In this document: piece by piece, positions 52,122 to 62,042 of the stretch | Position numbering within the stretch: position 1 is the stretch's first letter | Layout of the letters: every line of letters starts with the position of its first letter | Assembly (NCBI RefSeq): GCF_018129405.1 | Contig: NZ_JAFCLP010000007.1 | Location: 1 to 64,000, forward strand | DNA from: Bradyrhizobium iriomotense | GTDB taxonomy: Bacteria; Pseudomonadota; Alphaproteobacteria; Rhizobiales; Xanthobacteraceae | Length of the DNA stretch: 64,000 nt | Direction: 5' to 3' | Translations under genes and position numbers: made by a program | The notes under the pieces: generated by a model | Databases searched by the model: none | Seen by the model: the letters and a program-made list of their open reading frames with translations, nothing else | Told to the model about the DNA's origin: nothing

Positions 52122-53159
52122 TCACAGCAGCGGCCGATAGACCCCGCCGATCCGCGCCGCTTCCGCATCGAGGCTGAATTTTTCGAGCACCCGCGCCCGC
52201 CCCCGCTCGCCCATCACTGTGGCAGCGGCCACGTCGCGCATCAGCGGCTCGAGTGCTGCCGCGAGCGCGTCGGCATCTCCCGTCGGGATCAGCACGCCGG
52301 TGACACCATCCTCGACCACGAGCTCGGCAGCTCCAGCGCGTGCGGCGACCAGCGCACTTCCCGTCGCCATCGCCTCGATCAGCGTCAGGCCAAAACCCTC
52401 GTTGCGTGAGGTGAAGGCGTAGATCGTCAGCCGCTGATACCAGCGCTGTACCGCTTCGATCGGCAGCTCGCCGGTGATGACGATGCGCGATTGCAGGCCG
52501 GCTGCCTCGATGCGCTTCTTCAGGTCATTGGCAAAGGGCGTCTGCTCGGGCGTGACCTGCCCGACGATGACGGCGGTAAAGTCCGGGTAGCGCGGCAGCA
52601 AGCGGCACATCGCATCGACGAACACGTCCGTGCCCTTCTGTGCCCGCACGCGGCCGAAGCAGCCGATGGCGTAGCGGCCCGGCAGCGCGGCTCCCGCGAA
52701 GGCCGCCGCGCGATCGGTCGGCGGCGCGTAGACGTCGGTGTCGACGCCATGCGGGATCACCGTCGCCTTCACCCTCAGGAACGAGGCCGAGATGTCACTC
52801 GTCGCGATGATCGCGTCCATGCGCCGGATCAGCCAGCGCGTGATCCAGCTGTGATGCCGCTGCGCCGCCGAGGTGAACACGAGTTTCAGCGGCCAGCCGA
52901 GCGCGCGCAGCACGACGCCCGCGATCATCTCGTTGTTACGGCGCGCATGCCAGATCAGCGGCGCCTTGCGGCGCCACAACCGCAGCAGATCAGCGCCGCT
53001 GAGCCGCGCGATCCCCTCCGGCGCGTCCGAGCCGAACCAGGCGGCGCGATACAGTTTCGCCAGCCGCGGCGCGACCATCCGGTTGGTCGCGGTGACCCCG
53101 GAATAGCGCCTGTGCAGATTTGGCACGATCACCTCGAGATCGCCCTGGGAATTCGCCAC
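52122..53159 (-). CDS. Glycosyltransferase family 4, LPS core (LpcC-like)
   Basis: A 345-residue GT-B transferase. The N-terminal half has VIVPNLHRRYSGVTATNRMV and LIWHARRNNEMIAGVVLRAL; the donor half has VIPHGVDTDVYAPPTDRAAA, GCFGRVRAQKGTDVFVDAMC and TSRNEGFGLTLIEAMATGSA, the EX7E motif. RhLPS core mannosyltransferase LpcC of Rhizobium has this opening and layout; LpcC moves mannose from GDP-mannose to Kdo, consistent with manC nearby. Assignment is by resemblance. The start is a GTG with GGAG six bases upstream. Between it and divergent galE are 126 bases without a gene. Confidence 0.82.
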   Translation of the reverse strand: MANSQGDLEVIVPNLHRRYSGVTATNRMVAPRLAKLYRAAWFGSDAPEGIARLSGADLLRLWRRKAPLIWHARRNNEMIAGVVLRALGWPLKLVFTSAAQRHHSWITRWLIRRMDAIIATSDISASFLRVKATVIPHGVDTDVYAPPTDRAAAFAGAALPGRYAIGCFGRVRAQKGTDVFVDAMCRLLPRYPDFTAVIVGQVTPEQTPFANDLKKRIEAAGLQSRIVITGELPIEAVQRWYQRLTIYAFTSRNEGFGLTLIEAMATGSALVAARAGAAELVVEDGVTGVLIPTGDADALAAALEPLMRDVAAATVMGERGRARVLEKFSLDAEAARIGGVYRPLL

Positions 53160-53285
53160 GTCATGCTCCGTTTCGAAAGGTCCCTATACGCAACATTAAG
53201 CATAGTGACCAGTTCGGGGCCGCCGATACCCCCTCTTCACCACGCAAGCGCTAGCTTTGTGCGTTGATCGAGGACGGGTGAGACC

Positions 53286-54299
53286 ATGACTGTGCTAGTC
53301 ACCGGCGGCGCCGGTTATATCGGAAGTCATACGGTCCTGGCGCTGGCGGAGGCCGGCGAGGACGTCGTCGTGATCGACGATCTCTCCACCGGTTTCTCTG
53401 CGTACTTGCCGGAAGGCGTGCCGCTGTTCATCGGCGATGCCGGCGACGAGAACCTGCTCGAGGGCGTGATCGCCCAGCACAACATCGAGAGCATCATCCA
53501 TTTCGCAGGCTCGGTGGTCGTGCCGGATTCGATGCGCGATCCGCTCGGCTACTACCGCAACAATTTCGTCACCGCGCGCAACCTGCTCAGCGTCGCGGTC
53601 AAGCGCGGCATTGGCCGCTTCATCTTCTCCTCGACCGCGGCGGTGTACGGCAATCCGGACCAGGTGCCGGTGCCCGAGCACGCTCCGACGCGGCCGCTGT
53701 CGCCTTACGGCTCGTCGAAGCTGATGACCGAGATCATGCTGCACGACGTCGCCGCCGCCTACGGCATGCAGTACGTGACCTTGCGCTATTTCAACGTCGC
53801 CGGCGCCGATCCGCAGGCGCGCATCGGCCTTGCCACCGTCGGCGCCACGCATCTGCTCAAGATCGCGGTGGAGGCCGCGACCGGACAGCGCGCCAAGATC
53901 GACGTGTTCGGCACCGACTATCCGACCCCGGACGGCAGCTGCATCCGCGACTTCATCCACGTCACGGACCTGTCGCAGGCCCATCGCTCGGCGCTCGCCT
54001 ACCTGCGCAACGGCGGCGCCTCGACGACGCTGAATTGCGGCTATGGCCGCGGCTATTCGGTGCTGGAGACCATCGACGCCGTGCGCCGGGTGTCCGGGCG
54101 CAGCTTCGCCGTCCAATATGCCCCGCGCCGGCCCGGCGACATCATGACCATGGTCGCCGACACCAGCCGCATCCGCGGCCTGCTCGACTGGAAGCCGCAA
54201 TATGACGACCTCGAGACCATCGCGGCCCATGCGCTGGCCTGGGAGGACAAGCTGTTCCGAGAGCGCCATGGCGAGCTCCGCCAGGCCGTCTCGGCCTAG
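53286..54299 (+). CDS. galE: UDP-glucose 4-epimerase
   Basis: A 337-residue SDR enzyme interconverting UDP-glucose and UDP-galactose. The NAD motif is VLVTGGAGYIGSHTVLAL; IIHFAGSVVVPDS, FSSTAAVYGNPDQVPV with catalytic Ser/Thr, and SPYGSSKLMTE with the Tyr-Lys pair follow. FNVAGADPQARIG and IRDFIHVTDLSQAH are typical GalE blocks. It supplies UDP-galactose (or GalNAc) for surface glycans. Co-directional with the MsbA-like gene; the 116-base gap holds a small hairpin (cccgcttgagcggg) without a T tract. Confidence 0.93.
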   Translation: MTVLVTGGAGYIGSHTVLALAEAGEDVVVIDDLSTGFSAYLPEGVPLFIGDAGDENLLEGVIAQHNIESIIHFAGSVVVPDSMRDPLGYYRNNFVTARNLLSVAVKRGIGRFIFSSTAAVYGNPDQVPVPEHAPTRPLSPYGSSKLMTEIMLHDVAAAYGMQYVTLRYFNVAGADPQARIGLATVGATHLLKIAVEAATGQRAKIDVFGTDYPTPDGSCIRDFIHVTDLSQAHRSALAYLRNGGASTTLNCGYGRGYSVLETIDAVRRVSGRSFAVQYAPRRPGDIMTMVADTSRIRGLLDWKPQYDDLETIAAHALAWEDKLFRERHGELRQAVSA

Positions 54300-54415
54300 A
54301 TTCCGTCCGGACGCAAGCCCTTAATTGGGCTTGAAAAACCCCGCTTGAGCGGGCACAGAGACCATTCGATCCCTGACGCGCGGGCAGGCTTCCCTGCGCC
54401 GTCAATGGACTACGG

Positions 54416-56218
<1,803 letters not shown>

Positions 56219-56255
56219 AGTTCCTTATCAACCTCAAGAGCAGCGAGACCGCTCC

Positions 56256-56957
56256 ATGAACGCCGCCTCCTACGTCATCCCGCTTCCGCCCCAGGCTTCG
56301 CTTCCCGTCGTCGGAGAGAGTGGCCGTTTTCCGGTGCGCCGCATCTGGTGCGTCGGCCGCAACTATCTCGAGCACATCCGCGAGATGGGCAATGACGAGC
56401 GCGCCCCGCCGTTCTTCTTCGCCAAGCACGCCGACATGCTGGTGCCCGACGGCGCCACCATTCCCTATCCGCCGCTGACCAAGGACCTGCATCACGAGGT
56501 CGAGCTGATCGTCGCGCTGAAGAGCGGCGGCCTCAACATCCCCGCCGACAAGGCGCTGGACCACGTCTACGGCTATGCCGTCGGCATCGACCTCACCCGC
56601 CGCGACCTCCAGATCGCCTCGCGCAAGAAGGAGCGCCCCTGGGAGATCGGCAAGTCGTTCGATGGCTCCGCGCCCGCCTCGGCATTGCAGCCTGCCTCGA
56701 AGATCGGCCATCCCTCCAAGGGCAAGATCTGGCTCACCGTGAACGGCAAGGAAGCCCAGACCGGCGATCTCGAGCAGATGATCTGGAACGTGCCGGAGAC
56801 GATCTGGCAGCTCTCCCAGCAGGTGAAGCTCGCCGCCGGCGACATCATCATGACGGGCACGCCGGCCGGCGTGTCGCAGCTCCAACCCGGCGACAAGCTC
56901 GAATGCGGCGTCGACGGCGTCGGCACGCTGAAGGTGAGCATCGGCCAGCCGGAATAG
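56256..56957 (+). CDS. Fumarylacetoacetate hydrolase family protein
   Basis: A 233-residue metal-dependent enzyme of the FAH fold. The motifs are IWCVGRNYLEHIREMGN, PFFFAKHADMLVPDGA, then KDLHHEVELIVALKSGG with two metal-binding Glu residues, GYAVGIDLTRRDLQ with the Asp, and GDIIMTGTPAGVSQLQPGD near the end. Members include acylpyruvases, oxaloacetate decarboxylases and maleylpyruvate hydrolases; the short form here is acylpyruvase/FAHD1-like. It starts 38 bases after the exporter gene, so may be co-transcribed. Substrate not determinable. Confidence 0.88.
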   Translation: MNAASYVIPLPPQASLPVVGESGRFPVRRIWCVGRNYLEHIREMGNDERAPPFFFAKHADMLVPDGATIPYPPLTKDLHHEVELIVALKSGGLNIPADKALDHVYGYAVGIDLTRRDLQIASRKKERPWEIGKSFDGSAPASALQPASKIGHPSKGKIWLTVNGKEAQTGDLEQMIWNVPETIWQLSQQVKLAAGDIIMTGTPAGVSQLQPGDKLECGVDGVGTLKVSIGQPE

Positions 56958-56977
56958 GCTGCACGACATATCGAAAT

Positions 56978-57010
56978 CGAAAGGCCCCGGACGTATCCGG
57001 GGCCTTTTGC
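56978..57010 (+). terminator. Rho-independent terminator
   Basis: Stem AAAGGCCCCGGA / TCCGGGGCCTTTT with a CGTA loop, 23 bases after the FAH gene and just before the convergent SnoaL-like stop; the A/T flanks let it serve both strands. Confidence 0.85.
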
Positions 57011-57015
57011 ATTTT

Positions 57016-57495
57016 CTACCAGGCCTTCACCGGCCGATTGGCGTGGCTGGCCTGCGGGACGCCGCGATTGAGCGACATGTGCGAATGCACGCACAGCCAG
57101 CCGTCGCCATCTCTTGAAAACACCATGGTGGCGCGGCCGGGGCGTGGAAACGCGCTGCCGTCGGGATGATAGCCCGTGCTCGTCCACGGCGCGATCACGG
57201 TCGCCATCGTGCCGTCCGCAGATGCGAGGATCGAGGTCTGATCGAGGACGAAACGGAAGTCCGCCGTCTTCGGCCAGACATTGTCCCATTGCGTTGTGAC
57301 CCATTGATCGAGGCCGGGAATGACGTCGTTGTGCGTGCCGAAGGCGAGCACTTCGGGGTGGAAAAGCGGCCTCGCCGAGGCATAGTCGACCTCGCGGACA
57401 TAGCCCGCGAAGGTGTCCAGCCACTGGCGGAAGAACTGCGTGATCTCTGCATTCGCGGTCGGCAAGGGCGCCATCGCCTGCTCCATGTTGGCCAC
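57016..57495 (-). CDS. SnoaL/DUF4440-like NTF2-fold protein
   Basis: A 159-residue cone-shaped alpha+beta (NTF2-like) protein. FFRQWLDTFAGYVREVDYAS, ARPLFHPEVLAFGTHNDVIP, then TADFRFVLDQTSILASADGT and GRATMVFSRDGDGWLCVHSH give the layout. These act as small-molecule-binding or isomerase-like proteins, or scavengers; no catalytic set is evident. The start taken is a GTG with GGAGG four bases upstream; ATG at 57486 is the alternative. A solitary gene. Confidence 0.75.
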   Translation of the reverse strand: MANMEQAMAPLPTANAEITQFFRQWLDTFAGYVREVDYASARPLFHPEVLAFGTHNDVIPGLDQWVTTQWDNVWPKTADFRFVLDQTSILASADGTMATVIAPWTSTGYHPDGSAFPRPGRATMVFSRDGDGWLCVHSHMSLNRGVPQASHANRPVKAW

Positions 57496-57615
57496 AAGGC
57501 CTCCACCCTTACATCACAGCGCGTCTGATGTCCGCCATGTTGCTGGTAGCGGAGGCAAGCCCATCGTTTCTGGCGTTGCCCGCAGCCAAGCAATCGACGC
57601 CGTGCCGATGCCAGT

Positions 57616-58347
57616 TTACGTTCGCAAATAGGGTAGGAGCAAAAGCTGAAGGCCAGCCATGCCCAGGATCGCTGCCAGAGCGCAACGTGTCATCCTCTCC
57701 GACAACCAGCGCAAACCTATCAATGTCCCGAGCATCGCACCTACAAGCGCCGCCAAGGCATAGAGCCAAGTCTGCTCGGAAGGGGCTTGACCAGCATATG
57801 CTGCGCCGAGAAACCCCAGAACCGAATTTGCCAAAATGAAAGGCGCTGAGAGCGCGGCCGTCTGTTTCGGCGAAGCCCAGCGCAGCGCAATCAAGATCGG
57901 TGCCAGGAAGATCCCGCCACCAACACCAGTAAGCCCAGACACGAGACCAACCGCCGCGCCGACAGCGAAGGCGCCGCGCAACGGCATCGATCGATCTTGT
58001 GCTCCCTGACGTACGTGACCAACAGCAAGGATTGCCGCCGCGAGCAAAAGCACAATGCCGGTAAGAGCCTTGTACAGATGCGCATCAAGCACGATGAACC
58101 CGCCGACAAGAGCGGCCGGCAGCGACGCGGCTAGCAACGGACGGAGTTTGGTCCAGTCGACCAAACGACCGCGATTGAAAAGCCAGGTGGAGTACGTGGC
58201 AGCAACGATATTCAGCAGGAGGGCCGTCGGACGCATCTCAGCCGGAGGGAACGAGGCGAACGCCATCAAGGCGAGAAACGCCGTACCGCCAGCTTGGCCC
58301 ACCGTTGCGTACAACAGCGAAATGACCGCAAATAGCACTGAGAGCAT
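57616..58347 (-). CDS. TauE/SafE family sulfite/sulfur-anion exporter
   Basis: A 243-residue protein with seven or eight TM helices. Opening block LFAVISLLYATVGQAGGTAF and second-half copy GLVSGLTGVGGGIFLAPILI are the duplicated TauE motifs. Members export sulfite, sulfoacetate or other anions, or take up thiosulfate-like compounds. The ATG chosen is preceded by AGG four bases away. That ribosome site lies inside a perfect 8-base inverted repeat, which suggests operator or RNA-hairpin control. Neighbours do not indicate the substrate. Confidence 0.85.
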   Translation of the reverse strand: MLSVLFAVISLLYATVGQAGGTAFLALMAFASFPPAEMRPTALLLNIVAATYSTWLFNRGRLVDWTKLRPLLAASLPAALVGGFIVLDAHLYKALTGIVLLLAAAILAVGHVRQGAQDRSMPLRGAFAVGAAVGLVSGLTGVGGGIFLAPILIALRWASPKQTAALSAPFILANSVLGFLGAAYAGQAPSEQTWLYALAALVGAMLGTLIGLRWLSERMTRCALAAILGMAGLQLLLLPYLRT

Positions 58348-58350
58348 TCT

Positions 58351-58369
58351 GCCTACGTACAACGTAGGC
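58351..58369. promoter_or_regulatory. Perfect palindrome over the exporter ribosome site
   Basis: GCCTACGT-ACA-ACGTAGGC: eight-base arms, three-base spacer, ending three bases before the exporter ATG and containing its AGG ribosome site. It could be a repressor operator, or in the mRNA a tight hairpin hiding the ribosome site. Confidence 0.55.
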
Positions 58370-58385
58370 GGCCGAGACTACAAAG

Positions 58386-58418
58386 AAAAAAGCCCCAGAA
58401 ATCACTCCGGGGCTTTTT
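58386..58418. terminator. Terminator-like hairpin
   Basis: Stem AGCCCC / GGGGCT flanked by AAAAA and TTTTT on either side, so it would work in either direction. It lies upstream of the exporter start and after the lpxO stop (minus strand), separated from lpxO by the dispersed repeat. Confidence 0.6.
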
Positions 58419-58437
58419 CGTAGGGCGGATCAGCACC

Positions 58438-58521
58438 GTAGCCCGGATGAAGCGAAGCGCAATCCGGGACTCTCTCGGCGCGACAAAGGCCCCGGATTTC
58501 GCTTCGCTCCATCCGGGCTAC
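58438..58521. repeat. Dispersed inverted repeat (gtagcccggatg type), second copy
   Basis: The arms GTAGCCCGGATG and CATCCGGGCTAC are identical to those of the element at 29288-29400, with a shorter, different middle. An inner pair (agcgaagcg/cgcttcgct) adds to the stem. It follows the lpxO stop. Confidence 0.8.
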
Positions 58522-58538
58522 GTACTTCGCTGATCGGC

Positions 58539-59468
58539 TTACCGCAGCGCCGACAGCACGATCAGGCCGAGGATCAGCGCCGTCAGCGAATATTTCAGCG
58601 TGTAGTAGACGTTGCGGTTCCACTCCTTGACCTTGCGGCTGGCGAGATGGATCTCGTAGAGCTTGCCGAACACCTTGTTGAGCACGCCGACATTCTCGCC
58701 GTCGACGTTCTGGGTCGCCGATGCCTTGACGATGTGATGGCTGACCCAGCGGTTGATCGCGGTCATGAAGCCATACTTCATCGGGCGCTCGACGTCGCAG
58801 AACAGGATGATGCGGTTGACTTCGGTCGCATTCTCGGCGCTGTGGATGAAGGTCTCGTCGAACATGAAGGCCTCGCCGTCGCGCCAGACGCATTCGACGC
58901 CGTCGACGAGGATGCGGCACTTGTTCGAGTTCGGCGTGACCAGGCCGAGATGATAGCGCAGCGAGCCCGCGAACGGATCGCGGTGCGCCCCTAACTTGCC
59001 GCCGGGCGGCAGCATCGCGAACATCGCGCCATGCACGCTCGGGATCGACTTGAGCAGCTCGACCGTCTTCGGGCACAGCGTGTTCGCCGACGGCAGGAAG
59101 TCGTCGTACCATTTCAGGTAAAACCGCTTCCAGCCGCTCTTGAAGAACGAGTAGAAGCCCCAGTCGTTGTTCTTGGCAGCGGCGCGGATGAAACCCTCGT
59201 CGAACAGGCGCACAGCCTCGTCGCGGATGGTCTCCCAGTTCTCGCTGAGGGGCTTGAGCTCCGGAAACTGCTCGACCGCGATCACCGGCCTGTTCGGCAC
59301 GGCCGAGCCGGCGTACATCAGTACGTTGTAGGGCGCGAGATAGGTCGAGTGGTCGCCAAGCTGGCGCGCGAAGCGCAGCCGCTGCTTGCCGCGGAAGTGA
59401 ACGTAAATCGTCGATGCCGCAAGCACATACAAAATGACGAGTTGCGGCGCAAAAAGCTGTTTCAGCAT
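58539..59468 (-). CDS. lpxO: Aspartyl/asparaginyl beta-hydroxylase family, LpxO-like lipid A hydroxylase
   Basis: A 309-residue membrane-anchored Fe(II)/2-oxoglutarate dioxygenase. N-terminal TM helix (residues 8-24), a second hydrophobic segment at the C-terminus (about 290-307). Iron ligands His162 and Asp164 in KLGAHRDPF and His209 in DETFIHSAEN; RYHLGLVTPNSNKC and the Arg-rich FCDVERPM block bind 2-oxoglutarate. LpxO adds a 2-OH to secondary acyl chains of lipid A; Bradyrhizobium lipid A acyls are known to be hydroxylated. Other proteins of this family hydroxylate peptides, so the substrate is inferred. Single gene. Confidence 0.85.
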   Translation of the reverse strand: MLKQLFAPQLVILYVLAASTIYVHFRGKQRLRFARQLGDHSTYLAPYNVLMYAGSAVPNRPVIAVEQFPELKPLSENWETIRDEAVRLFDEGFIRAAAKNNDWGFYSFFKSGWKRFYLKWYDDFLPSANTLCPKTVELLKSIPSVHGAMFAMLPPGGKLGAHRDPFAGSLRYHLGLVTPNSNKCRILVDGVECVWRDGEAFMFDETFIHSAENATEVNRIILFCDVERPMKYGFMTAINRWVSHHIVKASATQNVDGENVGVLNKVFGKLYEIHLASRKVKEWNRNVYYTLKYSLTALILGLIVLSALR

Positions 59469-59614
59469 TTCCCCAAGTTCCCAGGTGACCCAGCCGGGGA
59501 CGTCATCTACTCCCGCCCGGCCCGAGCGGCAAGATATTCACCGGTGGGTTGCAATCACGCCGGGGAGAGCAAGGGGGATGGAACCTAGGGCCGAACCGGC
59601 CGAAACGAGCCGAA

Positions 59615-59770
59615 TCAGACCCGCGACAGCGCCTGCAGACCCTTGAAGGTCAGGCGTTTGGGATCGGTGACGCCGGCGAGATAGAGCCGGCGAATGAATG
59701 CGATGACGGCGTCACGGTCGCAATCGGTCAGCGCGACGACGGCGTCGACCGCGATCTTCTGGGCTTCCAT
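59615..59770 (-). CDS. 51-residue conserved-looking small protein
   Basis: A short frame starting MEAQKIAVDAVVALTDCDRD, then AVIAFIRRLYLAGVTDPKR and LTFKGLQALSRV. A strong ribosome site, GAGGTGAG, lies 4-12 bases before the ATG. The composition is that of a soluble helical protein, with a helix-loop-helix pattern (IAFIRRLYL, GVTDPKRLTF). A perfect CtrA box lies 57 bases upstream. I do not recognise the family, but the good translation signals and codon use make it a likely real gene below usual length cut-offs. Confidence 0.65.
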   Translation of the reverse strand: MEAQKIAVDAVVALTDCDRDAVIAFIRRLYLAGVTDPKRLTFKGLQALSRV

Positions 59771-59826
59771 TGGGCTCACCTCGGCCTTGCGAGTAACCCC
59801 GGCCGAGACAGGCTAGGACTCATCCG

Positions 59827-59841
59827 TTAAATCGGCGTTAA
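59827..59841. promoter_or_regulatory. CtrA box (TTAA-N7-TTAA)
   Basis: TTAA at 59827-59830 and TTAA at 59838-59841, exactly seven bases apart. It lies in the 147-base gap between the small gene and the LysR gene's stop, so the small gene is the only one whose start it can control. It is not palindromic beyond the boxes. Confidence 0.55.
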
Positions 59842-59917
59842 CCGTTTTGGAACCATCGCCGATTCAACCGACCGGCCGTATACGCAAAACAACGCATTGC
59901 GGACGGCGCGAAGCGGC

Positions 59918-60841
59918 TCAGCGCGCCTTGATGCTCTTCTTCAGCAGCGCAAACTGCTTCTTCAGCCGCGGCACGGCGAAGTCAGTGAAGGCCCGCACCT
60001 TGGGCACCGAAAGCCTGCCTTGCGGGCAGATCAGATGCGCCGGCATCTCCGGATCCTCGTCGTCCGCCAGCACGATCTCGAGCTCGCCGCGCGCGACCTG
60101 CTCGGCCACCTGGTACGAATACATCCGCGCCACGCCGCGCCCGGCCACAGCGGAGGCCACCGCCGCATAGGTGCTGTTGACGACAAGGCGCGGGGTGAAC
60201 TGCACGGTGCGCGGTGCCGCTGAGCCGACTTGCGCCGCAAAGGTCCAGGAATTGGGCAAATGCGCCATCGCGACGATCTGGTGCTTGGCGAGATCGCCCG
60301 GCTCAGTGATGCGCGGATGCTGCTTCAGATAGCGGGGAGCTGCCACGACGACACGGCTGATCCCGCCGACCCGCATCGCCACCATCGCCGAATCCGCCAG
60401 CGGACCGATGCGAAGCGCGACGTCGACGCCCTCCTCGATCAGGTTGACCGCACGGTCGAACAACAGCAGCTTGGCCGACACGGTCGGATAGGCGTCGAGA
60501 AACGCATCGAGGATCGGCCGCAGCACCATTTCGCCTGAGACCACGGGGGCCGTGATCGTGAGCAGACCGCGCGGCGCCGTACGTGGTCCTGCCGCGATGT
60601 CCTCGGCCTCCTCCAGCTCGGTGAGCACGCGGCGGCAGATCGCGACGTAGCGCTCGCCCTCCTCGCTCAGCTTGATCGAGCGTGTCGTCCGGTGCAACAG
60701 CGCGGCACCGACCCGCTCTTCCAGAAAAGCGATGGCGCGGCTCACCGCCGCCGGCGAGCGGCCGAGCTTGCGCCCTGCGGCAGCCAGGCTGCCCTCGTCC
60801 ACCGCGAGGACGAACACCTTCATCGCATCCAGACGATCCAT
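59918..60841 (-). CDS. LysR family transcriptional regulator
   Basis: A 307-residue activator/repressor. The N-terminal winged HTH has FVLAVDEGSLAAAGRKLGRS and PAAVSRAIAFLEERVGAALL; the C-terminal periplasmic-binding-like effector domain spans about 90-300 (LLTITAPVVSGEMVLRPIL, VDVALRIGPLADSAMV). It is divergent from the SDR-tautomerase-MFS operon, 207 bases away, the standard place for its regulator. Direct repeats GCTGCAA (60866 and 60884) lie in the shared gap. It would respond to a small aromatic or carbonyl effector, judged only by the target genes. Confidence 0.9.
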   Translation of the reverse strand: MDRLDAMKVFVLAVDEGSLAAAGRKLGRSPAAVSRAIAFLEERVGAALLHRTTRSIKLSEEGERYVAICRRVLTELEEAEDIAAGPRTAPRGLLTITAPVVSGEMVLRPILDAFLDAYPTVSAKLLLFDRAVNLIEEGVDVALRIGPLADSAMVAMRVGGISRVVVAAPRYLKQHPRITEPGDLAKHQIVAMAHLPNSWTFAAQVGSAAPRTVQFTPRLVVNSTYAAVASAVAGRGVARMYSYQVAEQVARGELEIVLADDEDPEMPAHLICPQGRLSVPKVRAFTDFAVPRLKKQFALLKKSIKAR

Positions 60842-61048
60842 GCCAGTCCCGCCCCCGAGTTTTCGGCTGCAAACTAGGCGTTCGCTGCAACCGCGACAAC
60901 CGTCGCCGGGCGCCGATCCGGCATTCGTTCGCGCCGCGAAAGAGTGTCTGCCGGGCAGCGGATATTCGCAAGCAAGCCGCCGCAGCGTACCTCAACGCGC
61001 AAGCCAGCCGCTGCTGGCGCAGGTTCAAACCAACAACAGGAGCCCGTC

Positions 61049-61759
61049 ATGGGTATCGAGCAGAAGGTCGCCATCATCACCGGTGCATCGCAGGGTATCG
61101 GCGCCGCCCTGGTCCAGGGTTTTCGCGATCGCAACTATCGCGTCGTCGCAACAGCGCGCTCCATCAAGCCGTCGGGCGACGACGACGTCCTCGCCGTTGC
61201 CGGCGACATCGCCGACCGGTCCACCGCCGAGCGCGTAGTCTCGCAGGCGGTCGCCCGCTTCGGCCGCGTCGACACGCTGGTCAACAATGCCGGCATCTTC
61301 GTCGCCAAGCCCTTCACGCAGTACACCGCCGAAGACTATGCGGCGGTGATGGGCACCAACGTCGCGGGCTTCTTCAACATCACGCAGCTCGCCGTCGCCG
61401 AGATGGAGAAGCAGGGGTCCGGCCACGTTGTCCAGATCACGACCACGCTGGTCGACCACGCCAATTCCAACGTGCCCTCGGTGCTGGCCTCGCTAAGCAA
61501 GGGCGGGCTGAACGCCGCGACCAAATCGCTTGCGATCGAATACGCCAGGCGCGGCATCCGCGTGAATGCGGTGTCGCCCGGCATCATCAAGTCGCCGATG
61601 CACCCGGTCGCGACGCATGCGCAGTACGGCGCGATGCATCCCGTGGGCCACATGGGCGAGATGTCCGACATCGTGGATGCCGTGCTCTATCTCGAACGTG
61701 CCTCCTTCGTCACCGGCGAGATCCTGCATGTCGACGGCGGCCAGAGCGCCGGCCATTGA
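61049..61759 (+). CDS. SDR family protein lacking the catalytic tyrosine
   Basis: A 236-residue Rossmann protein. NAD(P) motif IITGASQGIGAALVQGF, LVNNAGIFVAKPF, and IRVNAVSPGIIKSPM are classical. The active-site helix reads PSVLASLSKGGLNAATK: the lysine is Lys151, but position 147, normally Tyr of YxxxK, is Ala. So standard dehydrogenase catalysis is unlikely unless another residue substitutes. The triad Ser region (VQITTTLVDHAN) is Thr-rich. First gene of an operon with a tautomerase (16-base gap) and MFS transporter, divergent from LysR. Confidence 0.85.
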   Translation: MGIEQKVAIITGASQGIGAALVQGFRDRNYRVVATARSIKPSGDDDVLAVAGDIADRSTAERVVSQAVARFGRVDTLVNNAGIFVAKPFTQYTAEDYAAVMGTNVAGFFNITQLAVAEMEKQGSGHVVQITTTLVDHANSNVPSVLASLSKGGLNAATKSLAIEYARRGIRVNAVSPGIIKSPMHPVATHAQYGAMHPVGHMGEMSDIVDAVLYLERASFVTGEILHVDGGQSAGH

Positions 61760-61775
61760 GCGGAGGAGAACCACA

Positions 61776-62012
61776 ATGCCCATCGTCACCATTCAAGTGA
61801 CCCGCGAGGGAACGACACCGGGCGCGGCGTCGCTCACGGCGGAGGAGAAGGCCGCGCTGATCAAGGGTTCGAGCCAGCTCCTGCTGGACGTGCTCGGCAA
61901 GCCGCTCGAGTCCACCTTCGTCGTGATCGAGGAGGTCGACACCGACAATTGGGGCTGGGGTGGTCTGCCCGTGCAGGAATTCCGCCGCCGCCGCGCCGCC
62001 CAGACAGGATGA
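61776..62012 (+). CDS. 4-oxalocrotonate tautomerase family protein
   Basis: A 78-residue tautomerase with the catalytic amino-terminal proline (MPIVTIQVTREG; Pro1 after Met removal). LTAEEKAALIKGSSQLLLDV and ESTFVVIEEVDTDNWGWGG give the beta-alpha-beta fold; the Arg-rich end RRRRAAQ is unusual. Members tautomerise 2-hydroxymuconate or dehalogenate. GGAGGAG is seven bases before the ATG. Co-transcribed with the SDR and MFS genes. Confidence 0.88.
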   Translation: MPIVTIQVTREGTTPGAASLTAEEKAALIKGSSQLLLDVLGKPLESTFVVIEEVDTDNWGWGGLPVQEFRRRRAAQTG

Positions 62013-62042
62013 CCCGCGCGCCATCGCGCGCAAGAGGATGAC

